Shown here piece by piece: positions 7,610 through 15,125 of a DNA stretch of 29,310 bases (position 1 is the stretch's first letter; every line of letters begins with the position of its first letter). The notes under the pieces are model-generated. The model did not search any database, was not told the DNA's origin, and saw only the letters and a program-made list of their open reading frames with translations. The position numbers and the translations under genes were made by a program. Source of the stretch: CAZEIW01 sp964512305 (GTDB lineage Bacteria; Pseudomonadota; Gammaproteobacteria; Burkholderiales; Burkholderiaceae_F); contig CAZEIW010000058.1 in NCBI GenBank assembly GCA_964512305.1, positions 1 to 29,310 on the forward strand. The letters are read 5' to 3'.

Positions 7610-8103
7610 ACGTCATCGACGCCACCTTTGCCGTCGTTGTGGTGGTGTCGATGCTGTTCGGCCTCCTGCGCGGGTTCGTGCGCGAGGCCGCGTCGCTGAT
7701 CGGATGGGTCGCCGGGCTGGCGCTCGCGCTGCGCTATGCGTCGGCGCTCGGGGCGCAGCTGCCTTTCGCCACGTCCTGGCCGAACGCGCGCACGCTGGTG
7801 GGCGGCGCGCTGATCATCGTCGGCTGCCTGATCGTCGCCGCGATCGTCGGCCGGCTGCTGCATGCGGCGCTGGCGGCGGCCAAGCTGTCGGGCACCGATC
7901 GCGCGCTCGGCGCCGCCTTCGGCCTGGGACGCGGGCTGCTGCTCGCGCTTCTGGTGGCGGCGGTCGTGGTGCATGAGGGCTTCGCGCGCGAGCGCTTCTG
8001 GACCGAATCGGTCAGCGCGCCGTACCTGGAGACGGCGTTGAAATGGTTTACGTCCAGCCTGCAGCAGCGTAAGGTGCCGCCGGGCATCGTGCCGGGAGCG
8101 TGA
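7606..8103 (+). CDS. cvpA: CvpA family membrane protein
   Basis: CvpA proteins are small inner-membrane proteins first found through colicin V production; their biochemical role is not settled. The 165-residue product starts NVIDATFAVVVVVSMLFGLLRGFVREAASLIGW, the family N-terminus with the conserved G-x-x-R-G-F-x-R-E pattern. Four hydrophobic segments are visible (about 2-20, 24-45, 65-85 and 105-125), which fits the family topology. The start is GTG at 7606, overlapping the SPOR gene stop (GTGA). It lies directly upstream of purF, the placement also known from E. coli, so it probably shares that transcript. Confidence 0.93.
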   Translation: MNVIDATFAVVVVVSMLFGLLRGFVREAASLIGWVAGLALALRYASALGAQLPFATSWPNARTLVGGALIIVGCLIVAAIVGRLLHAALAAAKLSGTDRALGAAFGLGRGLLLALLVAAVVVHEGFARERFWTESVSAPYLETALKWFTSSLQQRKVPPGIVPGA

Positions 8104-8107
8104 TCGC

Positions 8108-9628
8108 ATGTGTGGAATCGTCGGCCTCGTCGCCACTTCGCCGGTCAACCAGTCGCTGTACGACGCCCTGCTGCTGCTGCAGCACCGCGGGCAGGACGCG
8201 GCCGGCATCTGCACCGTGCACGGCAGCCGCTTCCACATGCAAAAGGGCGCCGGCCTCGTGCGCGACGTGTTCCGGACCCGGAACATGCGGTCGCTGCCCG
8301 GGGCTTCCGGCATCGCGCAGGTCCGGTATCCGACCCAGGGGTCGGCGTCGGACTCGGAGGAGGCTCAGCCTTTCTACGTCAACGCGCCGTTCGGGATCGT
8401 GCTGGCGCACAACGGCAACCTGACCAACGCCGAGCGCCTGAAGGACGAGATGTTCCGGCGCGACCGGCGCCACATCAATACCAACTCGGATTCCGAGGTG
8501 CTGCTCAACGTGCTGGCGCACGAGCTGCAGCTCGCGAGCAGCGGGCTGTCGCTCGATCCGGACGCGATCTTCCGCGCCGTGGCGTCGGTGCACCGTCGCG
8601 TGAGCGGCTCGTACGCCGTGGTGGCCGAAATCGCGGGCTACGGGCTGCTGGCGTTCAGGGATCCGTACGGGATCCGCCCGCTCGCCTTCGGCGCGCTCGA
8701 GACCGACCAGGGCACCGAATACATGGTGGCCTCCGAATCGGTCGCGCTCGACGGCCTGGGGTTCCGTTTCGTGCGCGACGTCGCGCCTGGCGAGGCGATC
8801 TTCATCGACTTCGACGGCCGCTTCTTCAGCCGGCCCTGTGCCGAGAACCCGAGCCTCAATCCCTGCCTGTTCGAGTTCGTCTACCTGGCGCGTCCCGACT
8901 CGCTGATCGACGGCGTGTCGGTCTACGGGGCGCGCCTGCGCCTGGGCCAGTACCTGGCGCGGCGGGTCGCGGCGGAGCTGCGCGGCGGCGAGATCGATGT
9001 CGTGATGCCGATCCCCGACTCGAGCCGGCCGGCGGCGATGGAGCTGGCGAACAAGCTCGGCCTGAACTACCGCGAGGGCTTCATCAAGAACCGCTACATC
9101 GGGCGCACGTTCATCATGCCGGGACAGTCGGTGCGCCAGAGGTCGGTGCGGCAGAAGCTCAACGCGATCGGCGTCGAATTCAAGGGCAAGAGCGTGCTTC
9201 TGGTCGACGACTCGATCGTGCGCGGCACGACCAGCCAGGAGATCGTGCAGATGGCCCGCGACGCGGGCGCCGCGCGCGTGTACTTCGCGTCGTCGGCGCC
9301 CCCGGTACGGTTTCCCAACGTCTACGGCATCGACATGCCCACCCGCGCCGAGCTGATCGCCGCGTCGCGCAGCGACGAGGAGATCCGCCGCGTCATCGGC
9401 GCCGACGCGCTGATCTACCAGGGCATCGACGACCTGAAGCGCGCGGTGCGGGATTGCAACCCCGCGCTCACCGGCTTCGAGGCCTCGTGTTTCGACGGCG
9501 TCTATATCACCGGCGACGTCACGCCGGCCTACCTGGACCGGATCGAGCGCGCGCGGCTGTCGCCGACCGTGAGCGAGGGCTCGGGGCTTTCGCAGCTGAG
9601 CCTGGCGATCGAGCAGAGCGACGGCTGA
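8108..9628 (+). CDS. purF: Amidophosphoribosyltransferase PurF
   Basis: PurF catalyses the first committed step of purine synthesis, making phosphoribosylamine from PRPP and glutamine. The 506-residue protein begins MCGIVG, so Cys2 becomes the N-terminal nucleophile of the glutaminase domain after Met removal; there is no propeptide. QHRGQDAAG and the NGNLTN segment complete the Ntn domain. The C-terminal phosphoribosyltransferase domain has the PRPP loop VLLVDDSIVRGTTS at about residues 362-375. The ATG is four bases after the cvpA stop. The stop overlaps the metZ start by one base (TGATG). Confidence 0.98.
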   Translation: MCGIVGLVATSPVNQSLYDALLLLQHRGQDAAGICTVHGSRFHMQKGAGLVRDVFRTRNMRSLPGASGIAQVRYPTQGSASDSEEAQPFYVNAPFGIVLAHNGNLTNAERLKDEMFRRDRRHINTNSDSEVLLNVLAHELQLASSGLSLDPDAIFRAVASVHRRVSGSYAVVAEIAGYGLLAFRDPYGIRPLAFGALETDQGTEYMVASESVALDGLGFRFVRDVAPGEAIFIDFDGRFFSRPCAENPSLNPCLFEFVYLARPDSLIDGVSVYGARLRLGQYLARRVAAELRGGEIDVVMPIPDSSRPAAMELANKLGLNYREGFIKNRYIGRTFIMPGQSVRQRSVRQKLNAIGVEFKGKSVLLVDDSIVRGTTSQEIVQMARDAGAARVYFASSAPPVRFPNVYGIDMPTRAELIAASRSDEEIRRVIGADALIYQGIDDLKRAVRDCNPALTGFEASCFDGVYITGDVTPAYLDRIERARLSPTVSEGSGLSQLSLAIEQSDG

Positions 9629-10860
9629 TGGAAGAGCGCGATCCCGCGCGCGGCGCACCCGAGGACCCGCACGACTTCGACACGCGCGCGGTGCGCTCGG
9701 GCACGCGGCGCAGCGAGTTCGGCGAGCACAGCGAGGCGCTGTTCCTGACCTCGAGCTTCGTGTTCGACAGCGCGGCCCAGGCGGCGGGGTTGTTCTCGGG
9801 CGCGGAGGATGGCTACGTCTACTCGCGCTTCTCCAACCCGACCGTCCGCATGTTCGAGCAGCGGCTGGCGTCGCTCGAGGGCACCGAGGACTGCCTCGCG
9901 ACCGGCTCGGGCATGGCCGCGATCCTGTCCATCGCGCTGGCGCACCTGAAGTCCGGCGACCAGATCCTGTGCGGATCCAACGTCTTCGGCGCCACCGTGC
10001 AGATGTTCTCGAACCTGCTCGCGAAGTTCGGCATCGACACCGCCTACGTGAGGGCGTCGGATCCGGCCGCCTGGCGCGCGGCGGCCACCCCGCGCACGCG
10101 GATGCTGTTCTGCGAGACGCCGTCGAACCCGACGATGGAGGTCGTCGATCTTGCCGCCTTCGCCCGGCTCGGGCGCGAGCTGGGCGCGCTGAGCGTGGTC
10201 GACAACTGCTTCTGCACCCCGGTCCTGCAGCGGCCGGCCGAGTTCGGCGCCGACGTCGTGATGCACACCGGAACCAAGTTCATCGACGGGCAGGGACGCG
10301 TGCTGGGCGGTGCCGTGCTGGGTTCGCGCGACTTCATCCGCAACGCCGTGCTGCCCGTGCTGCGCACCGCCGGCCCGAGCCTGTCGCCGTTCAACGCCTG
10401 GGTGATGCTCAAGGGGCTCGAGACCCTCGGGCTGCGGGTGCGGGCGCAGTCGGACGCGGCACTGGAAATCGCGCGCTGGCTCGAGCGGCATCCAGCGGTC
10501 GGGCGCGTGTTCTACACCGGCCTGCCCACGCACCCGCAGCATCAGCTCGCGGCGCGCCAGCAGCAGGGCCGGTTCGGCGCGGTCATCGGCTTCGAGGTCC
10601 GTTGCGAGGCCGGCGTGACGCCGGCCCAAGCGCGCGAGCGCGCCTGGCGGGTGGTCGACGCCGTGCGACTGATGTCGATCACCGGGAATCTCGGCGATAC
10701 CCGCACGACGATCACCCACCCGGCAAGCACGACCCACGGCCGGTTGACCCCCGAAGCCCGCGAACGCGCCGGGATTTCCGAAGCCCTTCTGCGCATCTCG
10801 GTCGGGCTGGAATCGATCGACGACCTCGAACGCGACCTCGACCGGGCGCTTTGCGCCTGA
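9628..10860 (+). CDS. metZ: O-succinylhomoserine sulfhydrylase MetZ
   Basis: MetZ makes homocysteine directly from O-succinylhomoserine and sulfide, bypassing cystathionine. It is a cytosolic PLP enzyme of the Cys/Met metabolism family. The 410-residue chain has the PLP lysine at about Lys217 in HTGTKFIDGQGRVLGG. The segments YSRFSNPTV, GSGMAAI and CETPSNPTMEV, and the C-terminal SLGDTRT-like motif (here NLGDTRTTITHPASTTH), follow in order. The IDGQGRVLGG string is typical of MetZ, as against MetB or MetC, and purF-metZ adjacency is usual in betaproteobacteria. Choice of acyl donor (succinyl or acetyl) is from family resemblance only. Confidence 0.93.
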   Translation: MEERDPARGAPEDPHDFDTRAVRSGTRRSEFGEHSEALFLTSSFVFDSAAQAAGLFSGAEDGYVYSRFSNPTVRMFEQRLASLEGTEDCLATGSGMAAILSIALAHLKSGDQILCGSNVFGATVQMFSNLLAKFGIDTAYVRASDPAAWRAAATPRTRMLFCETPSNPTMEVVDLAAFARLGRELGALSVVDNCFCTPVLQRPAEFGADVVMHTGTKFIDGQGRVLGGAVLGSRDFIRNAVLPVLRTAGPSLSPFNAWVMLKGLETLGLRVRAQSDAALEIARWLERHPAVGRVFYTGLPTHPQHQLAARQQQGRFGAVIGFEVRCEAGVTPAQARERAWRVVDAVRLMSITGNLGDTRTTITHPASTTHGRLTPEARERAGISEALLRISVGLESIDDLERDLDRALCA

Positions 10861-10933
10861 TCGACGCGCTGAAATTGCCGCCCGCTAGGCCATGCGGTCG
10901 ATGGCGCCGTGCAGCCGTCATGGCTTCGTGTTA

Positions 10934-10962
10934 TGGACAACACCTAGACAAGCGCTGGACAA
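10934..10962. repeat. Three direct repeats TRGACAA spaced 11 bp apart
   Basis: TGGACAA at 10934, TAGACAA at 10945 and TGGACAA at 10956 recur at exactly 11-base intervals, about one turn of the helix. They lie in the metZ-downstream intergenic region, roughly 75 bases upstream of a TATAAT hexamer. This arrangement suits an array of protein-binding sites on one face of DNA; no matching regulator is recognised. Confidence 0.5.
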
Positions 10963-10984
10963 TGCGGCGAACGGGTAGTCCGCA

Positions 10985-11039
10985 GCTAGGGCTAGCCGCA
11001 GGTGGCGCTGCGCCAGCAAACGGCGTGCTCCCGTATAAT
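10985..11039 (+). promoter_or_regulatory. Putative promoter with two palindromes
   Basis: A perfect TATAAT lies at 11034-11039. No good -35 box is seen at the right distance; instead the palindrome TGGCGC-T-GCGCCA (11003-11015) occupies that position. A second palindrome, GCTAG-GG-CTAGC, is at 10985-10996. The rest of the 256-base gap (10861-11116) between metZ and the next gene shows no convincing coding frame. A start near 11046 would leave a leader of about 70 bases before the ATG at 11117. Confidence 0.4.
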
Positions 11040-11116
11040 AGTTAGTTGTTATCTCGCATCGTCCGACGGTGTTTGCCGAGGGCGGCGGGCGCGGGAATAG
11101 CGACCACGAACGAAGC

Positions 11117-11425
11117 ATGGCGAAAGTCTCGGACGACATCTCGCTCGGAGACCTGGTTCGAAAGGCAGCGAAAGCGCTGACTCGGGCTGGGCTTGAGCAC
11201 CGGATCGACATCTACCGCGACATCGAGGTCGACGATCCGGCCGTGCGGATGATGCTCGGCCGCCGCCACCGGGTGCGCGTCCGGGTCAAGATCACCGCGG
11301 CCAGCCTGCTGTTCGAGGGCGACACGGACAAGTCCGGTACGGACAAGACCGGCACGGAGAGGAGCGACGCCGACAAGACCGGCACGACGGCCTTGGTGGT
11401 GCCATTGCACAAGCAGGAAGCCTGA
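11117..11425 (+). CDS. Unrecognised small protein with TDKTG repeats
   Basis: I do not recognise this 102-residue protein. From ATG 11117 it begins with a helical, basic-acidic stretch (residues about 7-25), then an alternating charged/hydrophobic segment around HRVRVRVKITAASLLFEG that could form beta strands. Near the C-terminus are four degenerate five-residue repeats (TDKSG, TDKTG, TERSD, ADKTG) encoded by 15-base DNA units, and the tail is ALVVPLHKQEA. There is no signal peptide or membrane helix. A GTG at 11069 would add 16 residues; the ATG is preferred because the residues it adds look non-coding, but neither has a clear ribosome site. It stands alone between metZ and a convergent minus-strand operon, with a structured upstream region. 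Confidence 0.6.
   Translation: MAKVSDDISLGDLVRKAAKALTRAGLEHRIDIYRDIEVDDPAVRMMLGRRHRVRVRVKITAASLLFEGDTDKSGTDKTGTERSDADKTGTTALVVPLHKQEA
11324..11383 (+). repeat. Four tandem 15-base units inside the small gene
   Basis: Units start at 11324, 11339, 11354 and 11369. Units 1, 2 and 4 follow ACGGACAAGACCGGC with few changes; unit 3 is diverged. Each encodes five residues (consensus TDKTG), so copy number could change without shifting the frame. Confidence 0.75.
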
Positions 11426-11461
11426 TTCCGAGGTCCGAACTTCCCTGCCGCCGCCGCGGGC

Positions 11462-11494
11462 GGATCCGGGCCGTTCAGCGGCGGCCCGGGATCC
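11462..11494. terminator. GC-rich stem-loop between convergent genes
   Basis: GGATCCGGGCCG (11462-11473) pairs with CGGCCCGGGATCC (11482-11494) with one bulged base and an 8-base loop. It lies between the plus-strand small gene (stop 11425) and the minus-strand gene whose stop codon (11475-11477) is in the loop. The position suits a shared terminator, but no T tract follows on either strand. Confidence 0.45.
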
Positions 11495-12062
11495 TCAGGG
11501 CCGCCGTGCGGAATCCCTGTGCCGCCGCCGGCGGCGAGATCTCCCGCGCCAGGCGCTCGACCAGCTCGCTCCAGCTGCGCCCGTGCGCCAGCTCCTGCTC
11601 GAGCAGGAGCTCCCCGATCGGGCCGATGTAGTCGACCAGCAGCTCGCGCAGCTCCTCGACGGACGCCGCCAGCCGGCTTTCGGTCGCGGTGCCGCCCGGC
11701 GGAAGCGTCGTCGTGCGGCCCTGGCGCAGCGTGGCCGGAGGGGGTGTGGGGGGCGGCGGATCGTTGTCGGCTGCCATGCCGGTCGACAGCGGCGTGCGCA
11801 GCAGGTCCATCAGCTGATCGCGGCCCGGGAGGTCCGGCTGCGCGTCGACCTGCATGCCGCGCACGAAGTTGGCGGCCGTGGCAGCGGTCGAGCGTGCGCG
11901 CCCGACCGCCTCGATGCCGCGGCGCATCGCATAGCTGACGTGGACGATCTTTCCTGCGCCAAGCCCCACGCGCATCTGGTGCCCATCCTGCATCACGACG
12001 AACAGGACGCCCGTCTCTTCGGCGGCGGTCAGTTGCTGCAGCAGGACGTAGGGTGAGGCCAC
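11475..12062 (-). CDS. Two-part small protein, possible DUF4388-like and DUF8082-like ends
   Basis: The product is 195 residues from a GTG start. The first 75 residues contain a beta-rich stretch, TGVLFVVMQDGHQMRVGLGAGKIVHVSY, that resembles DUF4388-type domains in which a short effector module is followed by a 'G-x-I-V-H' strand. A Pro/Thr-rich linker (about 100-130) follows. The last 60 residues, with YIGPIGELLLEQEL and LVERLAREI, resemble the DUF8082 helical module found in betaproteobacterial signalling proteins. Both matches are from memory and tentative. It has no signal peptide or membrane helix. It lies 40 bases downstream of the Cache-HAMP gene on the same strand, so the two are probably one operon and may act together. 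The GTG start has only a weak ribosome site. Confidence 0.7.
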   Translation of the reverse strand: MASPYVLLQQLTAAEETGVLFVVMQDGHQMRVGLGAGKIVHVSYAMRRGIEAVGRARSTAATAANFVRGMQVDAQPDLPGRDQLMDLLRTPLSTGMAADNDPPPPTPPPATLRQGRTTTLPPGGTATESRLAASVEELRELLVDYIGPIGELLLEQELAHGRSWSELVERLAREISPPAAAQGFRTAALRIPGRR

Positions 12063-12102
12063 GCTGGCTGCTCATCCGAAAGGCAGCATCGGAGCCCGCC
12101 CC

Positions 12103-13197
12103 CTAGCGCTGGCCCGACGACAGCCGTGCGATCGCAATCCTCAGGCTGGCCGCCATGCGCGCGATCGACCGCGCCAGGGCGCCGATCTCGTCCGCGCGGG
12201 CAGCCTCGCGCACGTCGTGGTCGAAGTTGCCGCGGCTGATCTCCTCCGTGATCGCGGTGAGCCGGCGGATCGGCTCGACCATGCCGCTCGAGATCAGCAG
12301 CGCGAAGAACGCGGCGACGACGATCGCGCCGGCGAGCAGTTCCAGCATGTACGTATCCGTCTCATGCACCCGCGAATACACCTCGTCCTCGTCCATCTGC
12401 ACCGCGACCACCCAGTCGAGGCGCGTCTTGCGGACCGCGGCCCTCAGGTTGCGGCCGTCGATCGTGTAGCGGACGGACTCCGAGATGCCCTTGGACGCCT
12501 CGAAGGCCGGGTGCGTGTGCATGTCCTTCAATTCCTTGTCCATCACGGCACCGGTCATTGCGATCAGCTTGCCGTCCGGCGAGAACAGCAGTGCCTGCCC
12601 CGTGTGGCCGATCTTCTCGTGCGCGAGCACGTCGGTGATCTCGGACAGCGCATTGGACTTGGCGAGCACGCCCACCACGCCCTGGCCGGTGCTCTGGTCG
12701 TAGATCGGAACCGCGACCACCCACGACGGCTTGTTGATGGTCTTGCTGATCACGACCTGCTGCCCGACCGGCTTGCCGGCCAGCACGTCCTTGACATAGA
12801 TCCGGTCGGCGTAGTTGATCGGCGCGACGTTGTCGTTGCGCCCGACCGACATGCCGTCGAGGCCGACCGTGAAGACCAGGAAGCTCCACGGCTGCTTCAG
12901 CGACATGCTGACCAGCAGCGGCTTCTGGAGATCGGGCCGCATCGAGCGCATCGCCGCCACCGTCGCCATCTCGTCCATCGACTGCACGTTGACGCGCAGC
13001 CAGGCGTCGGTCCGGTCGGCGAAGCTGTTGGCGATCGACAGAAGCTGAAGATCCGCAAGGCGCTCGGCGTCGTGGTGCGCCCGGTCGCGCGCGTAGTACC
13101 AGGTGACGAGCAGCGGCAGCATCGCAGCCACCAGGAACGCGAAGAACAGCTTCGGAAAGATGCCGAGGCCGCGCCGGCCCGTTGGTTCGGCTTCCAC
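12103..13197 (-). CDS. Cache-HAMP membrane sensor without output domain
   Basis: The protein has a membrane helix at about residues 13-35, a periplasmic double-Cache type domain (about 36-284, with INYADRIYVKDVLAGKPVGQ, VVAVPIYDQSTGQGVVGVLAKSN and LLFSPDGKLIA), a second helix (about 285-307) and a HAMP domain (about 308-361, starting VEPIRRLTAITEEISRGNFDHDV). It then stops: no kinase, methyl-accepting or cyclase domain follows. Cache domains bind small molecules, and HAMP passes the signal to a cytoplasmic partner. The GTG at 13197 (364 residues) is preferred because GGAGGG lies 10 bases upstream and the helix follows at once; a TTG at 13275 would add 26 residues. The neighbour 40 bases downstream is a plausible cytoplasmic partner. 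Confidence 0.88.
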   Translation of the reverse strand: MEAEPTGRRGLGIFPKLFFAFLVAAMLPLLVTWYYARDRAHHDAERLADLQLLSIANSFADRTDAWLRVNVQSMDEMATVAAMRSMRPDLQKPLLVSMSLKQPWSFLVFTVGLDGMSVGRNDNVAPINYADRIYVKDVLAGKPVGQQVVISKTINKPSWVVAVPIYDQSTGQGVVGVLAKSNALSEITDVLAHEKIGHTGQALLFSPDGKLIAMTGAVMDKELKDMHTHPAFEASKGISESVRYTIDGRNLRAAVRKTRLDWVVAVQMDEDEVYSRVHETDTYMLELLAGAIVVAAFFALLISSGMVEPIRRLTAITEEISRGNFDHDVREAARADEIGALARSIARMAASLRIAIARLSSGQR

Positions 13198-13381
13198 GAT
13201 CCCTAGTCCCTCCGAAAATGCGCCCCGGTCAGCCGTGCCCGATTCAGGATACTGGACGCGCGGTTCAAGCGTCAACGCGCGACTCGAACTAAGCTGCGCT
13301 TGCGCGGATCGAGGAGAGTACGCATTGCGGTGCCCGTGCTCAAATCGTGGTAATGCGGTACGGACGCCCCTGAATGCGATG

Positions 13382-13410
13382 TTGTCGCCGGCCGCAATTC
13401 AAAATATCGT
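13382..13410 (+). promoter_or_regulatory. Candidate promoter for the TRAP operon
   Basis: TTGTCG (13382-13387) and TATCGT (13405-13410) are separated by 17 bases, each matching four of six sigma-70 consensus positions. They lie about 130 bases upstream of dctP. The divergent gap from the Cache gene start (13197) to dctP (13540) holds 342 bases; besides this and the Cache ribosome site (13208-13213), I see no gene in it. Confidence 0.3.
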
Positions 13411-13539
13411 GCCCGCCTTGCCCGGTTGCGCAAAAAGCGTCGGGTCCCCGGCCGCGGAACGATCGAGCCCCGTGATTGAGCCTCGTTTCCAAGCCGCGCC
13501 GTCGGGCAAAATTCGCGAAACGTCGATAGGAGACCGAAA

Positions 13540-14550
13540 ATGGACAGGATGCGGCGCACACTGGTTCAGGGCATGCTCGCGGCGCCGGCGGTGATCGCGC
13601 GCGCCGCCGAGCCCAGGACCCTGAAGATCTCGCACCAGTTTCCCGGCGGCACGATCAACGAGGGCGACTTCCGCGACCGCCTGTGCCTGAAGTTCGCCGC
13701 CGAGCTCGAAAAGCGCAGCGGCGGCGCGCTCAAGGGCGTCGTCTACCCGAACTCGTCGCTGATGAAGACCAACGCCCAGTTCAGCTCGATGCGCAAGGGC
13801 GCGCTCGACATGTCGCTGGTGCCGCTGTCCTACGCGGGCGGCGAGGTGCCGGAGACCAATATCGGGCTGATGCCGGGCGCCGTGATCTCGTACGAGCAGG
13901 GCACGGCCTGGAAGAATGCCGACGTGGGCCGGGCGCTGGCCAGCCTGCTCGCCGACAAGAACATCATCGTCGTCAGCTGGATCTGGCAGGCGGGCGGTGT
14001 GGCAAGCCGCAGCAAGCCGCTGATCGAGCCCGAGGACGCCAAGGGGATGAAGGTGCGCGGCGGCAGCCGCGAGATGGACACGGTGCTCAAGGCCGCCGGC
14101 GCGGCGGTCCTCTCGATGCCTTCCGACGAGATCTACGCCGGAATGCAGACCGGCGCGCTCGACGCGGCGATGACCTCGTCGACCAGCCTGATCTCGTTTC
14201 GTCTCGAGGAGGTCGCGAAGCACCTGACGACCGGCCGCGGCAAGGCGTACTGGTTCATGTTCGAGCCCCTGCTGATGTCGCGCCAAGTGTTCGAGTCGCT
14301 CACGCCGACGCAGCAGAGCCTCGTGATGAACCTGGGCGCCGAGCTGGAGCGCTTCGCGCTCGACGGGGCGCGCGCCGACGACCAGAAGGTGGCCAGCATC
14401 TACGAGAAGTCGGGCGGCAAGGCCTACGACCTCAGCGAGGCCACCGTGCGGCGCTGGCAGGCGATCTCGCGCGACACGGCGTGGCGGGACTACGCCCAGC
14501 GCACCGACGGCTGCGCAAAGCTGCTCGCGCTGGCTGAAAAGACGCTGTGA
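13540..14550 (+). CDS. dctP: TRAP transporter substrate-binding protein DctP
   Basis: This is the periplasmic binding protein of a TRAP transporter, which delivers an organic acid to the DctQM membrane part. The 336-residue chain starts with a signal peptide (about 1-23, ending AVIARA); the RRTLV pair fits a Tat-type signal loosely. The mature protein has the DctP features LKISHQFPGGT, the MKVRGGSREMD segment with the ligand-binding Arg, and IYAGMQTGALDAAMTS. The ATG follows AGGAG by eight bases. The substrate cannot be told from sequence. It leads an operon with dctQ and dctM by GTGA and ATGA overlaps, and is divergent from the Cache sensor. Confidence 0.93.
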   Translation: MDRMRRTLVQGMLAAPAVIARAAEPRTLKISHQFPGGTINEGDFRDRLCLKFAAELEKRSGGALKGVVYPNSSLMKTNAQFSSMRKGALDMSLVPLSYAGGEVPETNIGLMPGAVISYEQGTAWKNADVGRALASLLADKNIIVVSWIWQAGGVASRSKPLIEPEDAKGMKVRGGSREMDTVLKAAGAAVLSMPSDEIYAGMQTGALDAAMTSSTSLISFRLEEVAKHLTTGRGKAYWFMFEPLLMSRQVFESLTPTQQSLVMNLGAELERFALDGARADDQKVASIYEKSGGKAYDLSEATVRRWQAISRDTAWRDYAQRTDGCAKLLALAEKTL

Positions 14551-15125
14551 ACCCCGGCGCCGCGGGCGGAGGCCCGCCGGCGCGGCACGCTGCCGCGCTG
14601 CTGGCGCGCGCCGACGCGCTTGTCGCCGGCGTCAACCGGGTGCTGATGGTCGCGTCGATGCTGGCGCTGCTGGCGGCCTCCTTCATCCTGACCAGCAGCG
14701 TGCTGTCGCGCTATTTCGTGCACGCGGCGACCGACTGGCAGGACGAGGCGAGCGTGTTCCTGCTGGTCAGCGCGACCTTCCTGTGCTCGGCGAGCGTGCA
14801 GTCGCAGCGCGGCCACATCGGCATCGAGGCGATCGCCGGCGTGCTGCCCCGGCGGGTGAACCGGGTCCGGCAGCGGCTGTGCGACCTGCTGTCCCTGGCG
14901 TTTTGCACCTTCTTCGCCTGGAAGTCGTGGACGCTGTGGATCGAAGCCTGGGTCGACAACGAGACGACCGAGTCGAGCTGGGGTCCGCCGCTGTGGATCC
15001 CCTACGGGGCGATGGGACTCGGGATGAGCCTGCTCTCGGTGCAGCTTCTGCTGCAGCTGCTGCGCGGCGGTCGTGACGGGTCCGGGCGGAGCGCCGGCGA
15101 GACCCCCCCGACGCCGGGATCATGA
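14547..15125 (+). CDS. dctQ: TRAP transporter small permease DctQ
   Basis: DctQ is the small membrane subunit of the TRAP transporter. The 192-residue protein has four hydrophobic segments: about 30-52 (VLMVASMLALLAASFIL), 68-88 (EASVFLLVSATFLCSA), 110-130 and 150-170. DWQDEASVFLLV and the following HIGIEAI match the conserved W-x-E-E and H-I-x-V-D patterns of DctQ. The start is a GTG overlapping the dctP stop, and the stop overlaps the dctM start. The first 25 residues are Ala/Pro-rich and the tail is a charged linker, so an internal start is possible. Confidence 0.92.
   Translation: MNPGAAGGGPPARHAAALLARADALVAGVNRVLMVASMLALLAASFILTSSVLSRYFVHAATDWQDEASVFLLVSATFLCSASVQSQRGHIGIEAIAGVLPRRVNRVRQRLCDLLSLAFCTFFAWKSWTLWIEAWVDNETTESSWGPPLWIPYGAMGLGMSLLSVQLLLQLLRGGRDGSGRSAGETPPTPGS

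Noticed and set aside
8048..9658. A 536-residue open frame on the minus strand across purF
   Set aside because: It mirrors the codon pattern of purF and has Arg/Asp/His-rich shadow composition.
11324..11383. 15-base tandem repeats as a CRISPR-like array
   Set aside because: Units are directly adjacent with no spacers and keep a coding frame; they are a protein-coding tandem repeat.
12217..13206. A 329-residue plus-strand frame opposite the Cache-HAMP gene
   Set aside because: The minus strand has clear Cache and HAMP motifs and a ribosome site; the plus frame does not.
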